Below, piece after piece: positions 24,033 through 33,338 of a DNA stretch of 39,740 bases; position 1 is the stretch's first letter; each line of letters starts with the position of its first letter. Source of the DNA: Deltaproteobacteria bacterium (GTDB taxonomy: Bacteria > Desulfobacterota > Syntrophia > Syntrophales > JAIPED01); NCBI GenBank assembly GCA_021737325.1, contig JAIPED010000012.1, forward strand, positions 1 to 39,740, given 5' to 3'. Under the pieces are notes generated by a model that saw nothing but the letters and a program-made list of their open reading frames with translations, had not been told where the DNA came from and ran no database searches. The position numbers and the translations under genes were made by a program.

Positions 24033-25091
24033 CTAAAGATTGCGGGTTAGATACACGGCTAATACCTTTGTCAGAAATCTGTTTATCCTTTTGAGGTTGG
24101 CAAAAGCCTCTGAGCTATAAACGATGTTAGGCTTGGTTCCATTAAGAATGATGGTACTGCCCGCGGGAGGGCTCACAAAAATCACCGTGCCATAGATATG
24201 GTTGTTGGTCCCGCCACTGATATTGGCGTTGCCCATGAGAAGCACCAACCCCTCAAAATGCACGCCAGCGGCAAAGCTCGCCTGCGAGTTATTCCCTACG
24301 ATTAAGAGACCAGCTCCATCCGCGTCTATCACCAGCGATTGTCCATCAGGTATGCGGGTGATTAGGGGTTCTTCGCGAGTGCCAACCTGTGTTGCTGAAA
24401 TCGGGATACCTTGGGTTGCGATGTAACTGTTCAGCATCAATAAATCTTGCTGGTTGTTAATAACACCACCGCTGGAGGAATTGTATATTGATGGAACGGA
24501 ATTAAAGGTTGCCAGCTCAACAGGAGCACATCCGCTATGCCTACAGGAAAACAAGGAGGGGAGTTTGTAATCGTTACCCAAAACGGAAGAAACGCCGACA
24601 ACCACCGCAGGGGAAGAGCCGCTGGAATATACGCAAACAGCTCCATCGGTGCCATGGGGGCTGGGCAACGAAGCAAAAATAATATCACCAACACCTCGCG
24701 CAACAAGACCTCCAAAACCTACAACCTGCGCACGATAACGGTTGGCTCCGATGTTCGTAACCGTAACCGAGCTGTTGTACGCAAACCCCTCCTCAACATC
24801 CACGCCTAAAACAATAACAGCACCAGGGAATGGAGGTAGGGAGAGATTTTCGGAGCGAATTTTGGCGATTAACTGCGCCATTCCCGCTTCTGTTTGATAG
24901 CGAGCGTCCACACTGTCAAAAAAGTTATATCCCGTTTTCAGGGCTGGTTGGATTATGATGTATAAATAAAAAATGAAGGTGAAAATAAGGAGCAACACGA
25001 CAAGCACCGCGACTAGGGCAAAACCCTCTGTGCCGCTTTTGCTCCCGCTCGTTTGCCTGAATTTAACTCGTCGCATTTTACATTGTTCCAT
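24033..25091 (-). CDS. PilX/GspK-like minor pilin with long passenger region
   Basis: The protein has a prepilin-like start: EG followed by FALVAVLVVLLLIFTFIFYLY, but without Glu5, as in GspK/PilX tip pilins. I place the start at ATG 25091 (MEQCKMRRV), overlapping the pilW-like gene by 14 nt; ATG 25076 is also possible. The frame is open to 25142. The passenger (about 300 residues) is rich in Ser, Gly, Val and Asn and has a Cys pair (LFSCRHSGCAP), with a C-terminal beta-helix-like stretch (LLIVGNNSQASFAAGVHFEGLVLL). A tip-adhesin or tip-complex role is inference. It is the last gene of the pal-cpoB-minor pilin operon. Confidence 0.75.
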   Translation of the reverse strand: MEQCKMRRVKFRQTSGSKSGTEGFALVAVLVVLLLIFTFIFYLYIIIQPALKTGYNFFDSVDARYQTEAGMAQLIAKIRSENLSLPPFPGAVIVLGVDVEEGFAYNSSVTVTNIGANRYRAQVVGFGGLVARGVGDIIFASLPSPHGTDGAVCVYSSGSSPAVVVGVSSVLGNDYKLPSLFSCRHSGCAPVELATFNSVPSIYNSSSGGVINNQQDLLMLNSYIATQGIPISATQVGTREEPLITRIPDGQSLVIDADGAGLLIVGNNSQASFAAGVHFEGLVLLMGNANISGGTNNHIYGTVIFVSPPAGSTIILNGTKPNIVYSSEAFANLKRINRFLTKVLAVYLTRNL

Positions 25092-25737
25092 GCCCAATGT
25101 TTTTGGTGGCGATTTCAAAGGTGTAGTCATGACGGGAATCATCCTTCCAAAATACCGACAAATCCACTTTTACCCTGCGAATGCTTTCTAGGCTTGTTGC
25201 TACCGTGCCGTTTTCATTGAAGTATGAAAAGCGAAGATACCTTGCTAAAGCCAAGTCAGCTCCCCGTAATGCTATCAGAGGGCTATGGGAGGCATTGCCA
25301 ACCGCTCTACCCAGCACGATGGTATTCCAGTTTTCGGATGCACTTTTGTAAACATCATAACCAATACGCTCGGCGGTTCCTGTAAACTCGCCATCAGAAG
25401 CAACGATTATCTTGTGAGGACTGGCAAACTCCACTCCCACGCAGGGAGCGTTTGTCGCCTGCGCTGTGTCATCGAGAAATTGGCCATGGCAGAGGGGGAG
25501 CAGACCTGTTTGCGTTAAGTTGTTCCCGAATCCTGCTAGGCTAATTTCACTCTGCATCAGGGAAATTGCGGTAATGATATCGGTGTTTAGCGAGACATAT
25601 CTTTCGGTTGTGCGCTTAGTATTATAAAAGGAGTTGAAAATCCCGTATAATGCAAAGATGACCAGCATCCCTATGGCCGTGGCAATCAAGACCTCCATGA
25701 GGGTAAAACCCGCTTGTTGTTTTTGTTGCTGTAGCAT
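25078..25737 (-). CDS. PilW-like minor pilin
   Basis: A 219-residue prepilin: leader MLQQQKQQAG, then FTLMEVLIATAIGMLVIFAL with Glu5, then FNSFYNTKRTTERYVSLNTDIITAISLMQSEISLAGFGNN, a pattern typical of PilW / GspJ-type minor pilins (a long alpha helix leading to a GFGN turn). Cys residues at about 89 and 104 could pair. It is packed 2 nt from the pilV-like gene. It probably helps prime pilus assembly with the other minor pilins. Confidence 0.83.
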   Translation of the reverse strand: MLQQQKQQAGFTLMEVLIATAIGMLVIFALYGIFNSFYNTKRTTERYVSLNTDIITAISLMQSEISLAGFGNNLTQTGLLPLCHGQFLDDTAQATNAPCVGVEFASPHKIIVASDGEFTGTAERIGYDVYKSASENWNTIVLGRAVGNASHSPLIALRGADLALARYLRFSYFNENGTVATSLESIRRVKVDLSVFWKDDSRHDYTFEIATKNIGHGTM

Positions 25738-25739
25738 TG

Positions 25740-26117
25740 TTAGGGAAGAAGGATGGTTTTTAATGCAACGCTTCTTGTAGGTGCGGAGGGACAGGAAGCG
25801 TTTACGAAGATCTTTGCCCTATTCTCCTCCTTCACAATCCTCCAAGATAACAGGCAATCACTCCCCGCAACCGTGCTATTGGTAGTGGTAACAAGGTTTT
25901 TAAAGGGAATGCTCTTTATTTCCTCAATTTTTGTTGTAGCAAGCATCACGATTTTAGTCTCTTCATAGGCGATGGAACTCCTATTGATGAATACAGCAAG
26001 CAGATTAACCACTGGAGGAACAAATAAAGCGATAATTACCATCGCGATAAGAACCTCAACAATGGTGTGCCCAGACTGGCTGTTGATAGAATCAGGCAGA
26101 ATTTGTCTTTGTTTCAT
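25740..26117 (-). CDS. PilV-like minor pilin with His at the cleavage site
   Basis: A 125-residue prepilin with a 16-residue leader ending NSQSG, followed by HTIVEVLIAMVIIALFVPPVVNLL with Glu5. The +1 residue is His rather than the usual Phe or Met. The mature sequence contains TKIVMLATTKIEEIKSIPF, the ATxxIEEIKS pattern of PilV / GspI proteins, and two cysteines near the end. It lies 7 nt downstream of the fimT-like gene. Confidence 0.8.
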   Translation of the reverse strand: MKQRQILPDSINSQSGHTIVEVLIAMVIIALFVPPVVNLLAVFINRSSIAYEETKIVMLATTKIEEIKSIPFKNLVTTTNSTVAGSDCLLSWRIVKEENRAKIFVNASCPSAPTRSVALKTILLP

Positions 26118-26124
26118 CCAGCGA

Positions 26125-26601
26125 TTAAAAATAAGTTATCGTCGTTCCCTGCCCCAAATTGATGCTCACCTTTGCGGATTTCCCCGTGCTCTTTTGGGTA
26201 AAAATCATGGAGCGTGATTGTATTCCTTCTCCATTAGCCTTGAACAAAAAGGGCTGCGAGTAAGAACTAATAACGATGTTGCCACTGTATGACGATAGGT
26301 CACGGGTGAGAAATATCTCTTCCTCCGCATCGTAAGCTTGATTGTTATTAGCATCAACAAAGGCATAATAACCAGTATCGGCAGAAGCAAATATTCGGGT
26401 TCTTTGGTTGAGAGCTATTGCTTTGGTACGAGCTAACTCCAAATCCATCTTAAGAGCTTCGCCAACATTGCGTAGCCCTGATTCAAGCGCCGTATCTCGG
26501 AAAAAATTCAAAGAAAGCCCAGCAATAAGAAACATTATGGCAATAACTATAAGCAACTCAACAAGCGAAAAACCTTTTTGATAGCGCACCACTACCAACA
26601 C
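26125..26601 (-). CDS. FimT/GspH-like minor pilin
   Basis: A 158-residue prepilin with leader MLVVVRYQKG, then FSLVELLIVIAIMFLIAGLSL and Glu5. The mature part shows the GspH/FimT pattern: LKMDLELARTKAIALNQRTRIF followed by strands with DANNNQAYDAEEEIF. Together with the pilV-, pilW- and pilX-like genes downstream it completes a minor-pilin priming set. It follows cpoB after 8 nt in the same operon. Confidence 0.83.
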   Translation of the reverse strand: MLVVVRYQKGFSLVELLIVIAIMFLIAGLSLNFFRDTALESGLRNVGEALKMDLELARTKAIALNQRTRIFASADTGYYAFVDANNNQAYDAEEEIFLTRDLSSYSGNIVISSYSQPFLFKANGEGIQSRSMIFTQKSTGKSAKVSINLGQGTTITYF

Positions 26602-26609
26602 TCCCCACC

Positions 26610-27488
26610 CTACTTTAGCGATTTCAAATGCTGCTCGGCGCTCTTGGCTTGTGGGGTGTTAGGAAAAAGCAGTGCGGTCTGGCGGAAAATGATAGTCGCG
26701 TTGGGTTTGTCCTCCATCCCCAAAAACGACATCCCCTGTTTCAACATCGCACTTGCCACCCTGGTACTCTTGGGGAAATCCTTGATAACGCTTTCGTACT
26801 CCAGAATTGCTTTTTCATATTGCTTTTCCAAAAAATATGATTCCGCCATCCAGAATGTCGCATCCGCAGAGTATTCCGAGTTAGGGAATCTCTTTAATAG
26901 CTCCGTAAATTCCGCACGAGAGCGGTCAAACTTACGGTTTTTGAAGAGGGAATAAGCCTTGTCATAGAGCTTGCGCCCCTCCTCGCGGGGTAAATTTTTG
27001 CCAATCGCCTCCAGGGTAGCATTGCCTGTTTGTGTAAGAATAACTCCGCTATTTTGTTTTATCGCCGCTTGCTGTACAACCATGCCAGCAATGTTGCTCT
27101 CAGAAATGGAAAGGCGATTATGAAATTGATTCAATTTATCGCCAAGAACACCAACTTCTGTCTTAAGTTCGCGGTAAGCGGACACTTCATCATTAATACC
27201 AGCCAGCGCCCCCCGTAGCTCGCGCATCTTGCCTTTTAAGGAATCCAATTCCGCGCCTTGTTCGGCGAGCATTCTTCGTAATTCCTGTACAGTTGCCGTT
27301 CTCTCTTTTTGCTGTTCGGCAAGAGACTTTTCCAAATCTTCAATACGGTTAACGGCATTGGATTCAACACGGTAAAGATCCCCAGAGCTAACGCATGCAA
27401 AATTGGCAACCAGGCAAACCAGTAACAGTAATGACGCTTTCAGCGGCCCTTTCCATTCCTGCAGGATTATTTTGGTCACGATTTTCAC
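26610..27488 (-). CDS. cpoB: Tol-Pal system TPR protein CpoB (YbgF)
   Basis: CpoB coordinates peptidoglycan synthesis with outer-membrane constriction. The 292 residues have a signal helix with a likely lipobox (VANFAC, Cys32), a coiled-coil region at about 45-150, and C-terminal tetratricopeptide repeats at about 170-290 (LYDKAYSLFKNRKFDRSRAEF, AESYFLEKQYEKAILEYE). E. coli CpoB is not a lipoprotein; lipidation here would be like the deltaproteobacterial forms. It lies between pal (79 nt upstream) and the fimT-like gene. No tolQRAB is in the window. Confidence 0.85.
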   Translation of the reverse strand: MKIVTKIILQEWKGPLKASLLLLVCLVANFACVSSGDLYRVESNAVNRIEDLEKSLAEQQKERTATVQELRRMLAEQGAELDSLKGKMRELRGALAGINDEVSAYRELKTEVGVLGDKLNQFHNRLSISESNIAGMVVQQAAIKQNSGVILTQTGNATLEAIGKNLPREEGRKLYDKAYSLFKNRKFDRSRAEFTELLKRFPNSEYSADATFWMAESYFLEKQYEKAILEYESVIKDFPKSTRVASAMLKQGMSFLGMEDKPNATIIFRQTALLFPNTPQAKSAEQHLKSLK

Positions 27489-27567
27489 GAGTTTATTCTC
27501 CTCTTTTCACAAGATCACTACCTGCGTCCGTATTGCGGAGCGGTGCACCGCTTAGTCCTTTTAGTCC

Positions 27568-28188
27568 TTATTTAACTACAAACTGGGCACGGCGATTCTT
27601 CGACCAAGCCTCTTCCGTAGAAGCCTTTTCCAGCGGTCTTTCAATACCATAGCTTACCGTGGAAAGTTTTTCCTTTGCTACGCCGAGAGCCTGTAAATAA
27701 TTGGCAACGGCTTCGGCTCTTCTTTGCCCTAGCGCCAGATTGTATTCCGCAGAACCTCTCTCGTCGCAGTGTCCTTCAACGATAACCCCTTTAATCCCCA
27801 CCGCCTTGAAAACCTCTGCATATTTTTGCAACAATAATTGATCTCCAGCGCTAATAACAGCTTCGTCTAACGCAAAATGAATATTTGTGAATGTTGTGAT
27901 GGCCACAACGGGGGGTTGCTTGGCGACAGGCTGCTTTGCAAGAGACTGCTCCACCGCTTGCTGTTGGGTTTGCGCCTTTTCCAGCGTTACTGGTACTGCC
28001 CCCTCTTTGGCTTCTGCAACAACAGGCTGCTCTACTTCAATTGGTACGGTGCTAAAAGTAACGCCAGATGGCACCACTTCTTGGCTCGTTAATTGTTTCG
28101 TGCCAGCGCATCCGAAAGACAGCAATCCTACACAAAATCCCAGTGTGAGCAACAGAACCAACTTGTTTGATCCTCTCATAGTCAACAT
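27568..28188 (-). CDS. pal: Peptidoglycan-associated lipoprotein
   Basis: Pal tethers the outer membrane to peptidoglycan. I prefer the ATG at 28188 (MLTMRGSNKL) behind AAAGAGG; ATG 28179 is also possible, and 13 further codons are open upstream. The lipobox LSFGC gives Cys27. A Pro/Val/Gln-rich linker of about 70 residues precedes the OmpA-like domain: NIHFALDEAVI, then VEGHCDERGSAEYNLALGQRRAEAV, holding the Asp and Arg that grip diaminopimelate, and SYGIERPL. It is the first gene of an operon with cpoB and four minor pilins, driven by the promoter at 28265-28293. Confidence 0.93.
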   Translation of the reverse strand: MLTMRGSNKLVLLLTLGFCVGLLSFGCAGTKQLTSQEVVPSGVTFSTVPIEVEQPVVAEAKEGAVPVTLEKAQTQQQAVEQSLAKQPVAKQPPVVAITTFTNIHFALDEAVISAGDQLLLQKYAEVFKAVGIKGVIVEGHCDERGSAEYNLALGQRRAEAVANYLQALGVAKEKLSTVSYGIERPLEKASTEEAWSKNRRAQFVVK

Positions 28189-28264
28189 ACCCCCTCTTTT
28201 GTTACTTTCTAATTCCCTCATGGTCAATTTTCTCCTCCCTTGCTATCCGATAGCCTTCCGAGGC

Positions 28265-28293
28265 TTTATAAATAAAGAATACCCCATTGTCAA
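28265..28293 (-). promoter_or_regulatory. Near-consensus sigma70 promoter of the pal operon
   Basis: On the minus strand TTGACA (28293-28288) is 17 nt from TATAAA (28270-28265). The predicted transcription start is about 70 nt upstream of pal. This is the best promoter in the window. Confidence 0.85.
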
Positions 28294-28388
28294 TACTGGC
28301 AAGCTATCTCTTTACCATGCCCGAGGAAACAAAGTGCTCGTTTCGCCAACATGCCGATAGCACCCGCACAGACTGTCTGGACAAGACC

Positions 28389-28531
28389 ATTGCACGACCC
28401 CATCCCTCAGCCAATAGCAATGCGCATCAGTGGGAAACCGACAAAAAATACCATAAATATTAAAGCAGTTTCTGGATTCCCGCTTGCGCGGGAATGACGG
28501 TCGAAAACAAGGCAGTGCGGTTGTGCAAGAA
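28389..28531. repeat. Degraded MITE-like inverted-repeat element, copy B
   Basis: TCTGGATTCCCGCTTGCGCG and GGAATGACGGTCGAAAACAA are shared with copy A at 2267-2330; ATTCCCGC...GCGGGAAT is a perfect palindromic core. The right end GGTTGTGCAAG matches the inverted left end of copy A (CTTTTGCACAACC). A weak left end, ATTGCACGACC, lies at 28389. Similar ATTCCC...GGGAAT repeats are scattered in many genomes. Confidence 0.55.
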
Positions 28532-28639
28532 TCCCTGGACAGCTATACCAGCGCTCTACCCCGCCCTATTCGTCGTTGTTTTGGGCAAGGATAGCAGAAA
28601 AACAGCAAGCAACTAATAGGACTCTCTAGGCGGGACTTG

Positions 28640-29596
28640 TCAGCGGGTATCGTAACGATGGCAGGCAAGGAAGTGCCCATCCGCCACCTGTCTCAAACTT
28701 GGTGCAGCCACAGCGCAGAGATCCAAGACGCTGGGGCAAGAGCCATAAAAGGGGCATGCGCCTTGCCCTTCTCTTGCCACTCTTGCCTTTAGCGGTATGC
28801 AGGAAGACATTTGTCCCATCTGAGGGAGGGAATCGAGAAGTAGCCTGGTGTAGGGATGCCTTGGGGCGCGAAAAAGATCCTCACTATTAGCCTGCTCAAC
28901 AATGGTTCCTGCATACATCACGGCGATGGTATCGCTCATAAAGCGCACCACCGCAAGGTCGTGGCTGATGAAAAGCGAAGAAAGAGAAAACTTCTCTTGA
29001 ATATCTTTTAGCAGATTCAGTATCTGGGCGCGGACGGAAACATCCAAGGAAGAGACGGGCTCGTCAGCCACTAGTAGCTTGGGTTGCATGGCGATGGCAC
29101 GGGCAATTCCCACCCTTTGGCGTTGCCCCCCGCTTAGCTCATGGGGATAAGAATCCATGATATCCGCGGGTAATCCTACCGCGGCTAAGAGGTTCAGCAC
29201 CCTTGTCGTCCTTTCCTTGCGGCAATGCGCACTATGTATCAAAAACGGTTCGGCCAAGGTTTCCTCCACGGTATGGCGCGGATTGATTGAGGACAAAGGG
29301 TCCTGAAAGATCATCCCTAGCTGGCGGCGGTATTTTGCTATTTCCTTGCCCCGTAGTTGAAAAATATCCTGTCCCTCAAAAAAAACGCTACCTTGGGTGG
29401 GATACTCTAAACGCATGATAATTTTTGCCAGGGTAGATTTTCCGCAGCCAGACTCGCCTACCAAACCCAAGGTCTTCCCTGCTTCCACCTGCAGATTGAT
29501 TTGTTGCAGGGCGCGTACCCGCATCGCCCCCTCCCAGAAACCTCCCTGTAAAAACTCTTTTCCCAAGTTTTTTACTTCAATAAGATAGTTATTCAT
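28640..29596 (-). CDS. oppF: Oligopeptide/dipeptide ABC transporter ATPase (OppF type)
   Basis: One of two cytoplasmic ATPases powering peptide or nickel import. I start at ATG 29596 ([11 protein letters not shown]), overlapping oppD by 8 nt; the frame is open 11 more codons. Walker [10 protein letters not shown] (47-55), Q-loop [13 protein letters not shown], signature [14 protein letters not shown], Walker [13 protein letters not shown] and the H-loop SHDLAVV are intact. The C-terminal oligopeptide-transporter extension with [12 protein letters not shown] and a Cys cluster ([14 protein letters not shown]) is present. Cys in that extension is typical of Opp/Dpp ATPases, some of which bind an iron-sulphur cluster. 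No permease or binding-protein gene is in the window. Confidence 0.9.
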   Translation of the reverse strand: MNNYLIEVKNLGKEFLQGGFWEGAMRVRALQQINLQVEAGKTLGLVGESGCGKSTLAKIIMRLEYPTQGSVFFEGQDIFQLRGKEIAKYRRQLGMIFQDPLSSINPRHTVEETLAEPFLIHSAHCRKERTTRVLNLLAAVGLPADIMDSYPHELSGGQRQRVGIARAIAMQPKLLVADEPVSSLDVSVRAQILNLLKDIQEKFSLSSLFISHDLAVVRFMSDTIAVMYAGTIVEQANSEDLFRAPRHPYTRLLLDSLPQMGQMSSCIPLKARVAREGQGACPFYGSCPSVLDLCAVAAPSLRQVADGHFLACHRYDTR

Positions 29597-30563
29597 ACCG
29601 CCAACAAGCGCAAAGGTGCTGTTCATCAAGTATTCTCAATGTCGGTGTCTGCTGTTCACAAAAGGCGTTTGCCTCTGAACAGCGCGGGGCAAAGGCGCAT
29701 CCTGGTTGGTTGCCATCCCGTCTGGGAACAGTACCCGCGATGGTAGGAAGGCGCAAGGGAAGCCTGGCGTCCTTGCCTGTTATAGGAAGGCTTGCCAATA
29801 GGCCCTTGGTATATGGGTGCAGGGGATGCAACAGAATATCCTTACTCTTACCTACCTCTACGATTTTCCCCGCGTACATTATCGCGGCGCTATCCGCTTC
29901 TTGTGCGACAACGGCAAGATCATGGGTGATAAACAAAAACCCAACACCCTCTTGCGTCCGTAGCTTCTTTAGAAGGGAAAGTATCTGCGCTTGGACGGTA
30001 ACATCCAGCGCCGTTGTTGGTTCATCGGCGATAATAACCTGCGGATGGCAGGAAAAGGCAATGGCAATCATTACCCGCTGGCGCATGCCGCCGCTAAGTT
30101 GATGGGGATAGCTACGAAAAATAATCTCGGCACGGTCAATACCGACCATATCCAGTAACTCTAACGCTCGTTGCCGTGCCGCCTTGGGCTCCATTCGCAA
30201 ATGTTGCCGCAGTCCTTCGGTTATCTGTTCTCCAATGGCAATTACAGGGTTAAGAGAGCTGAGCGGTTCCTGAAAGATCATCGCGATTTTTTTCCCCCGC
30301 AGGGATTGCAGACTCAGGGTTTTCTCTAGGAGCAAAGGCTCTCCCAGAAAGCTAGCACCGCTACATGATATGCGGGCAGGTGGTGTTGCCAATAATCCCA
30401 TCAAGGCAAGAGCCAGAGTTGTTTTTCCGCAGGCTGATTCTCCAACAAGTGCGAGCATCTCTCCCTGGGATAAAGAAAGTGAAACGCCAGCGACTGCCAC
30501 GGTTTTGCGTTCGCCATTGACAAACTCAACGCGAAGATTGTCCACAGTCAATATGGCAGACAT
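29589..30563 (-). CDS. oppD: Oligopeptide/dipeptide ABC transporter ATPase (OppD type)
   Basis: The partner ATPase. I start at ATG 30563 ([10 protein letters not shown]), preceded by a perfect AAGGAG at 5 nt; 28 more codons upstream are open but unsupported. Walker A is GESACGKTT (41-49), with Ala for the usual Gly and Thr for Ser, both compatible with function. [38 protein letters not shown] and ITHDLAVVA are all present. The C-terminal domain has [12 protein letters not shown] and a Cys motif ([14 protein letters not shown]). The order oppD-oppF is usual, but the permease genes that normally precede them are replaced by a 142-nt gap to nadD. Confidence 0.9.
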   Translation of the reverse strand: MSAILTVDNLRVEFVNGERKTVAVAGVSLSLSQGEMLALVGESACGKTTLALALMGLLATPPARISCSGASFLGEPLLLEKTLSLQSLRGKKIAMIFQEPLSSLNPVIAIGEQITEGLRQHLRMEPKAARQRALELLDMVGIDRAEIIFRSYPHQLSGGMRQRVMIAIAFSCHPQVIIADEPTTALDVTVQAQILSLLKKLRTQEGVGFLFITHDLAVVAQEADSAAIMYAGKIVEVGKSKDILLHPLHPYTKGLLASLPITGKDARLPLRLPTIAGTVPRRDGNQPGCAFAPRCSEANAFCEQQTPTLRILDEQHLCACWRYE

Positions 30564-30705
30564 GATTCTCCTTGAAGAAGGGATAAAGACACCGCTATTA
30601 ATATCCGAGGCATCGGGGGCACTCGTAATCGTATCTGCGGCGGGCACAAGGCAAGCAACACAATGCCACCCCCTGCCGCTTCACACATCCTTTTAGCAAG
30701 GATGG

Positions 30706-31350
30706 TTAAGCATAAATACCCTGCTGCAGGATATACTGGCGGACATCTTTAGGCACCAGATAGGAAATGGACTGCCCTGCCTGCACGCGGCGACGAATAT
30801 CGCTGGAAGAGATATCCAAAAAGGTTACCCCTCTGAAATAAATCGTATTGCCCGCCTCGCCAACAAACCCATCGGTCTCTTCGTCATAGGCAAACCGTCG
30901 GGCATACGCCTCGGGCAAAATCTCTTGGAAGCCTTTATTCTCATAGTTTGGTCGAGTCATGACCACAAAATTACACATGGTTAGCAGTTGTTCCCAATCT
31001 TTCCATGTTGTAATTGCGTGAAAGGCATCCTGCCCAAGGATGAAATACAATTCCATCTTTTTGGGAAACCGACTCTTCATATCGGCAACGGTGGTAACAG
31101 AATAAGATTTTTCGTCCTTCCTGTTTTCAATATCGCTAAAGGAAAAGTGGTTGTTGCTCCCAATGGCCAGTTTCACCATCTCTTCGCGGTGTTTAAAGGG
31201 GGTGATCTCCGCCGCAATTTTGTGCGGCGGTGTTGCCGCGGGCACAAAGAACACTCGGTTAAGATTGAACATCTCCAACACCTCTTCGGCACACCGTAAA
31301 TGCCCAAAGTGGACGGGGTCAAATGTCCCGCCAAAAAGTCCCCATTTCAT
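30706..31350 (-). CDS. nadD: Nicotinate-nucleotide adenylyltransferase
   Basis: NadD makes deamido-NAD from nicotinate mononucleotide and ATP. The 214 residues start with [16 protein letters not shown] (4-19), containing the HxGH nucleotidyltransferase motif, and include TPPHK and, near the end, [21 protein letters not shown]. The ATG overlaps the proA stop (ATGA), so the genes are translationally coupled. The proA-nadD order is common in Geobacter-like bacteria. Confidence 0.95.
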   Translation of the reverse strand: MKWGLFGGTFDPVHFGHLRCAEEVLEMFNLNRVFFVPAATPPHKIAAEITPFKHREEMVKLAIGSNNHFSFSDIENRKDEKSYSVTTVADMKSRFPKKMELYFILGQDAFHAITTWKDWEQLLTMCNFVVMTRPNYENKGFQEILPEAYARRFAYDEETDGFVGEAGNTIYFRGVTFLDISSSDIRRRVQAGQSISYLVPKDVRQYILQQGIYA

Positions 31351-32603
31351 TTTCGCACCTGCCCATTTCCATAGATTATAAACTTGCTTGTCGTTAATTC
31401 TTCCAGCCCCATTGGTCCAAAAGCGTGTAGCTTGGAAGTGCTAATGCCTATCTCCGCGCCCAACCCCAACTCAAAACCATCGCTGAAACGGGTTGAGGCA
31501 TTAACAACAACAGTTGAAGAGTTTACCTCATGAAGAAATTTTTGCGCCTGCTGGTAAGAATTGGTTATGATTGCCTCGGTGTGTAGGGATCCGTATTTTT
31601 CAATATGCGCGATGGCCTCATCAATGCTCTCGACCACTCGCACCGCCAAAATCAGCGCCAGATATTCTTCATACCAATCCGCTTCTGTCGCCATCTGAGC
31701 ATCGGCAATAAATTCAGATGTTTTACTGCATCCTCTTATTACTACACCTGCATCCCGCATTGGGGGTGCCAAGAGTGCAAAAAACTCTGCGGCAATATTA
31801 CGATGCACCAGCAGAGTTTCCAGCGCATTACAAACCCCCACGCGTTGAGTCTTGGCATTCATAACGATGGATAGAGCCATTGATAGATCACAATCTTCGT
31901 CAACATAGATGTGGCAGACGCCTTTATAATGTTTAATAACGGGGATTTTAGACTGTGCAACAACGGCGCGGATGAGAGCCTCCCCACCGCGGGGAATGAC
32001 AAGGTCAATGTATTCTTCTAACTGTAATAGCTCATAAATAGCTTGCCTATCAGTGGTGGTTATTACTTGGATGCTGTCAGCGGGAATGCCCTCTTCCTCT
32101 AGGACGGAACCAATGATCTTTCCCATAGCCATGTTGGAGTTTATCGCTTCCGAACCGCCACGGAGAATTACCGCGTTCCCCGCCTTAAAGCAGAGTGCCG
32201 CCGCATCCACGGTTACATTCGGACGAGCTTCATAGATGATGGCTATGACCCCTAGGGGAATGCGCATCTTCCCGACCAGCAAACCATTCGGACGGCGCCA
32301 CATCCTACCAACTTCACCAACAGGATCAGGGAGATTGGCAACTTCTCTAACCCCGGCAGCCATCGTATGGATGGACGCCTTGGTCATGGTGAGGCGTTCT
32401 AACATCGCACCCGCAATCCCCGTAGCGCGAGAGTGTTGCAAGTCTCGGTTATTTTCGGAGATTAATAAAACGGTGTTAGCTTCAAGCGCGTCGGCTATTT
32501 TTCGCAAAACGGCGTTTTTGGGGGATGAACCAAGGCGAGCTACAACTCCACTGGTCTTTTTGGCGGCGGCGGCAATCTGCGCCATCTGCTCCTTTATATC
32601 CAC
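31347..32603 (-). CDS. proA: Gamma-glutamyl phosphate reductase
   Basis: ProA reduces gamma-glutamyl phosphate to glutamate semialdehyde in proline synthesis. I prefer the GTG at 32603, which has AGGTGGAG six bases upstream; a GTG at 32615 is open four codons earlier and lacks a site. The aldehyde-dehydrogenase fold is seen in [40 protein letters not shown], the catalytic Cys at about 258 in [14 protein letters not shown], and [29 protein letters not shown]. Length is normal. No proB is in the window; it may lie elsewhere. Confidence 0.95.
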   Translation of the reverse strand: MDIKEQMAQIAAAAKKTSGVVARLGSSPKNAVLRKIADALEANTVLLISENNRDLQHSRATGIAGAMLERLTMTKASIHTMAAGVREVANLPDPVGEVGRMWRRPNGLLVGKMRIPLGVIAIIYEARPNVTVDAAALCFKAGNAVILRGGSEAINSNMAMGKIIGSVLEEEGIPADSIQVITTTDRQAIYELLQLEEYIDLVIPRGGEALIRAVVAQSKIPVIKHYKGVCHIYVDEDCDLSMALSIVMNAKTQRVGVCNALETLLVHRNIAAEFFALLAPPMRDAGVVIRGCSKTSEFIADAQMATEADWYEEYLALILAVRVVESIDEAIAHIEKYGSLHTEAIITNSYQQAQKFLHEVNSSTVVVNASTRFSDGFELGLGAEIGISTSKLHAFGPMGLEELTTSKFIIYGNGQVRK

Positions 32604-33338
32604 GGGCAACTCCACCTGTTTTATTGACAGCGGTTAACGGCTTTTGCACTACAAGCCAGTTACTAAGATAAGTTGGAACGGGCTAACCTATAGTGCAGAA
32701 CACTGTCAAGGGAAGAGTGAAACTATCAACAATAACAAGTTCTTTTCCCTATTTCCTTTAGCTATAGTTAGGATCGTGGCAGTTGTTGGCACACACGAAT
32801 GATCACAAATAATTTCCAGGAACGGCTGCGACAAGGGCGATCAGGTCTTTTTTGTGCATTCAAAATATGATTTTAGTTTGGTGGTCCTATTTTGATGGCC
32901 AACCAACCGCATGCAGCCATGATAGCTTATTGTTACCCCATGACCTGCGGCGCCCTGCAGGAGCTTACAATTCTAAATGGTGATAGCCTAGATAAATACA
33001 GCGCGCCTCATTGGGGGGAGCTTTGCGACCGCAACGGCCAAGTGCTTGTGGAATACCCCGTAAAAAGCCGCATCAGATTGGTTTTATCGTCCAGCCGTGG
33101 CTCTTAGCATCAGGATAATGCTAAAAATTCCAAGGTTGTTAAGGTTGACAAACCACAAGGCGGATTAGTAGCAACCACTCGCAGGGGATGATCGCCATGT
33201 TGGGCGGATCACAATGCTGTTGGGCGTCACAATTTTCGACAAGTAATTTGTGGCTTTTGGCGCATATAGAGGGGGAATTGGTCGCATGAATCAAAGGGGC
33301 GCAAGTTTCGTCAAGAACAAAAGTAGAGGGGCGCTGGA
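32604..33338. other. 735-nt junction between core genes and the accessory island
   Basis: No recognisable gene. A weak 71-codon plus-strand frame at 32892-33107 resembles nothing that I know. An inverted repeat TGCACTA...TAGTGCA lies at 32645-32697. Around 33180-33240 short near-repeats (GTTGGGCGGATCACAATG, GTTGGGCGTCACAAT) look like the eroded end of a mobile element. The proA promoter must lie in the first part but is not clear. Confidence 0.5.

Larger units (their letters stand above)
28228..28639. other. 412-nt intergenic region between pal and oppF
   Basis: It holds the pal promoter and a degraded inverted-repeat element (28389-28531). I see no gene in it. Downstream of oppF there is no clear terminator. 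Confidence 0.6.

Noticed and set aside
32892-33107. 71-codon plus-strand frame in the junction
   Set aside because: No ribosome site and no recognisable motif; the surrounding DNA looks eroded.
33180-33240. IS21-type insertion sequence end
   Set aside because: Short near-repeats are suggestive, but no terminal inverted repeat or transposase remnant can be read.
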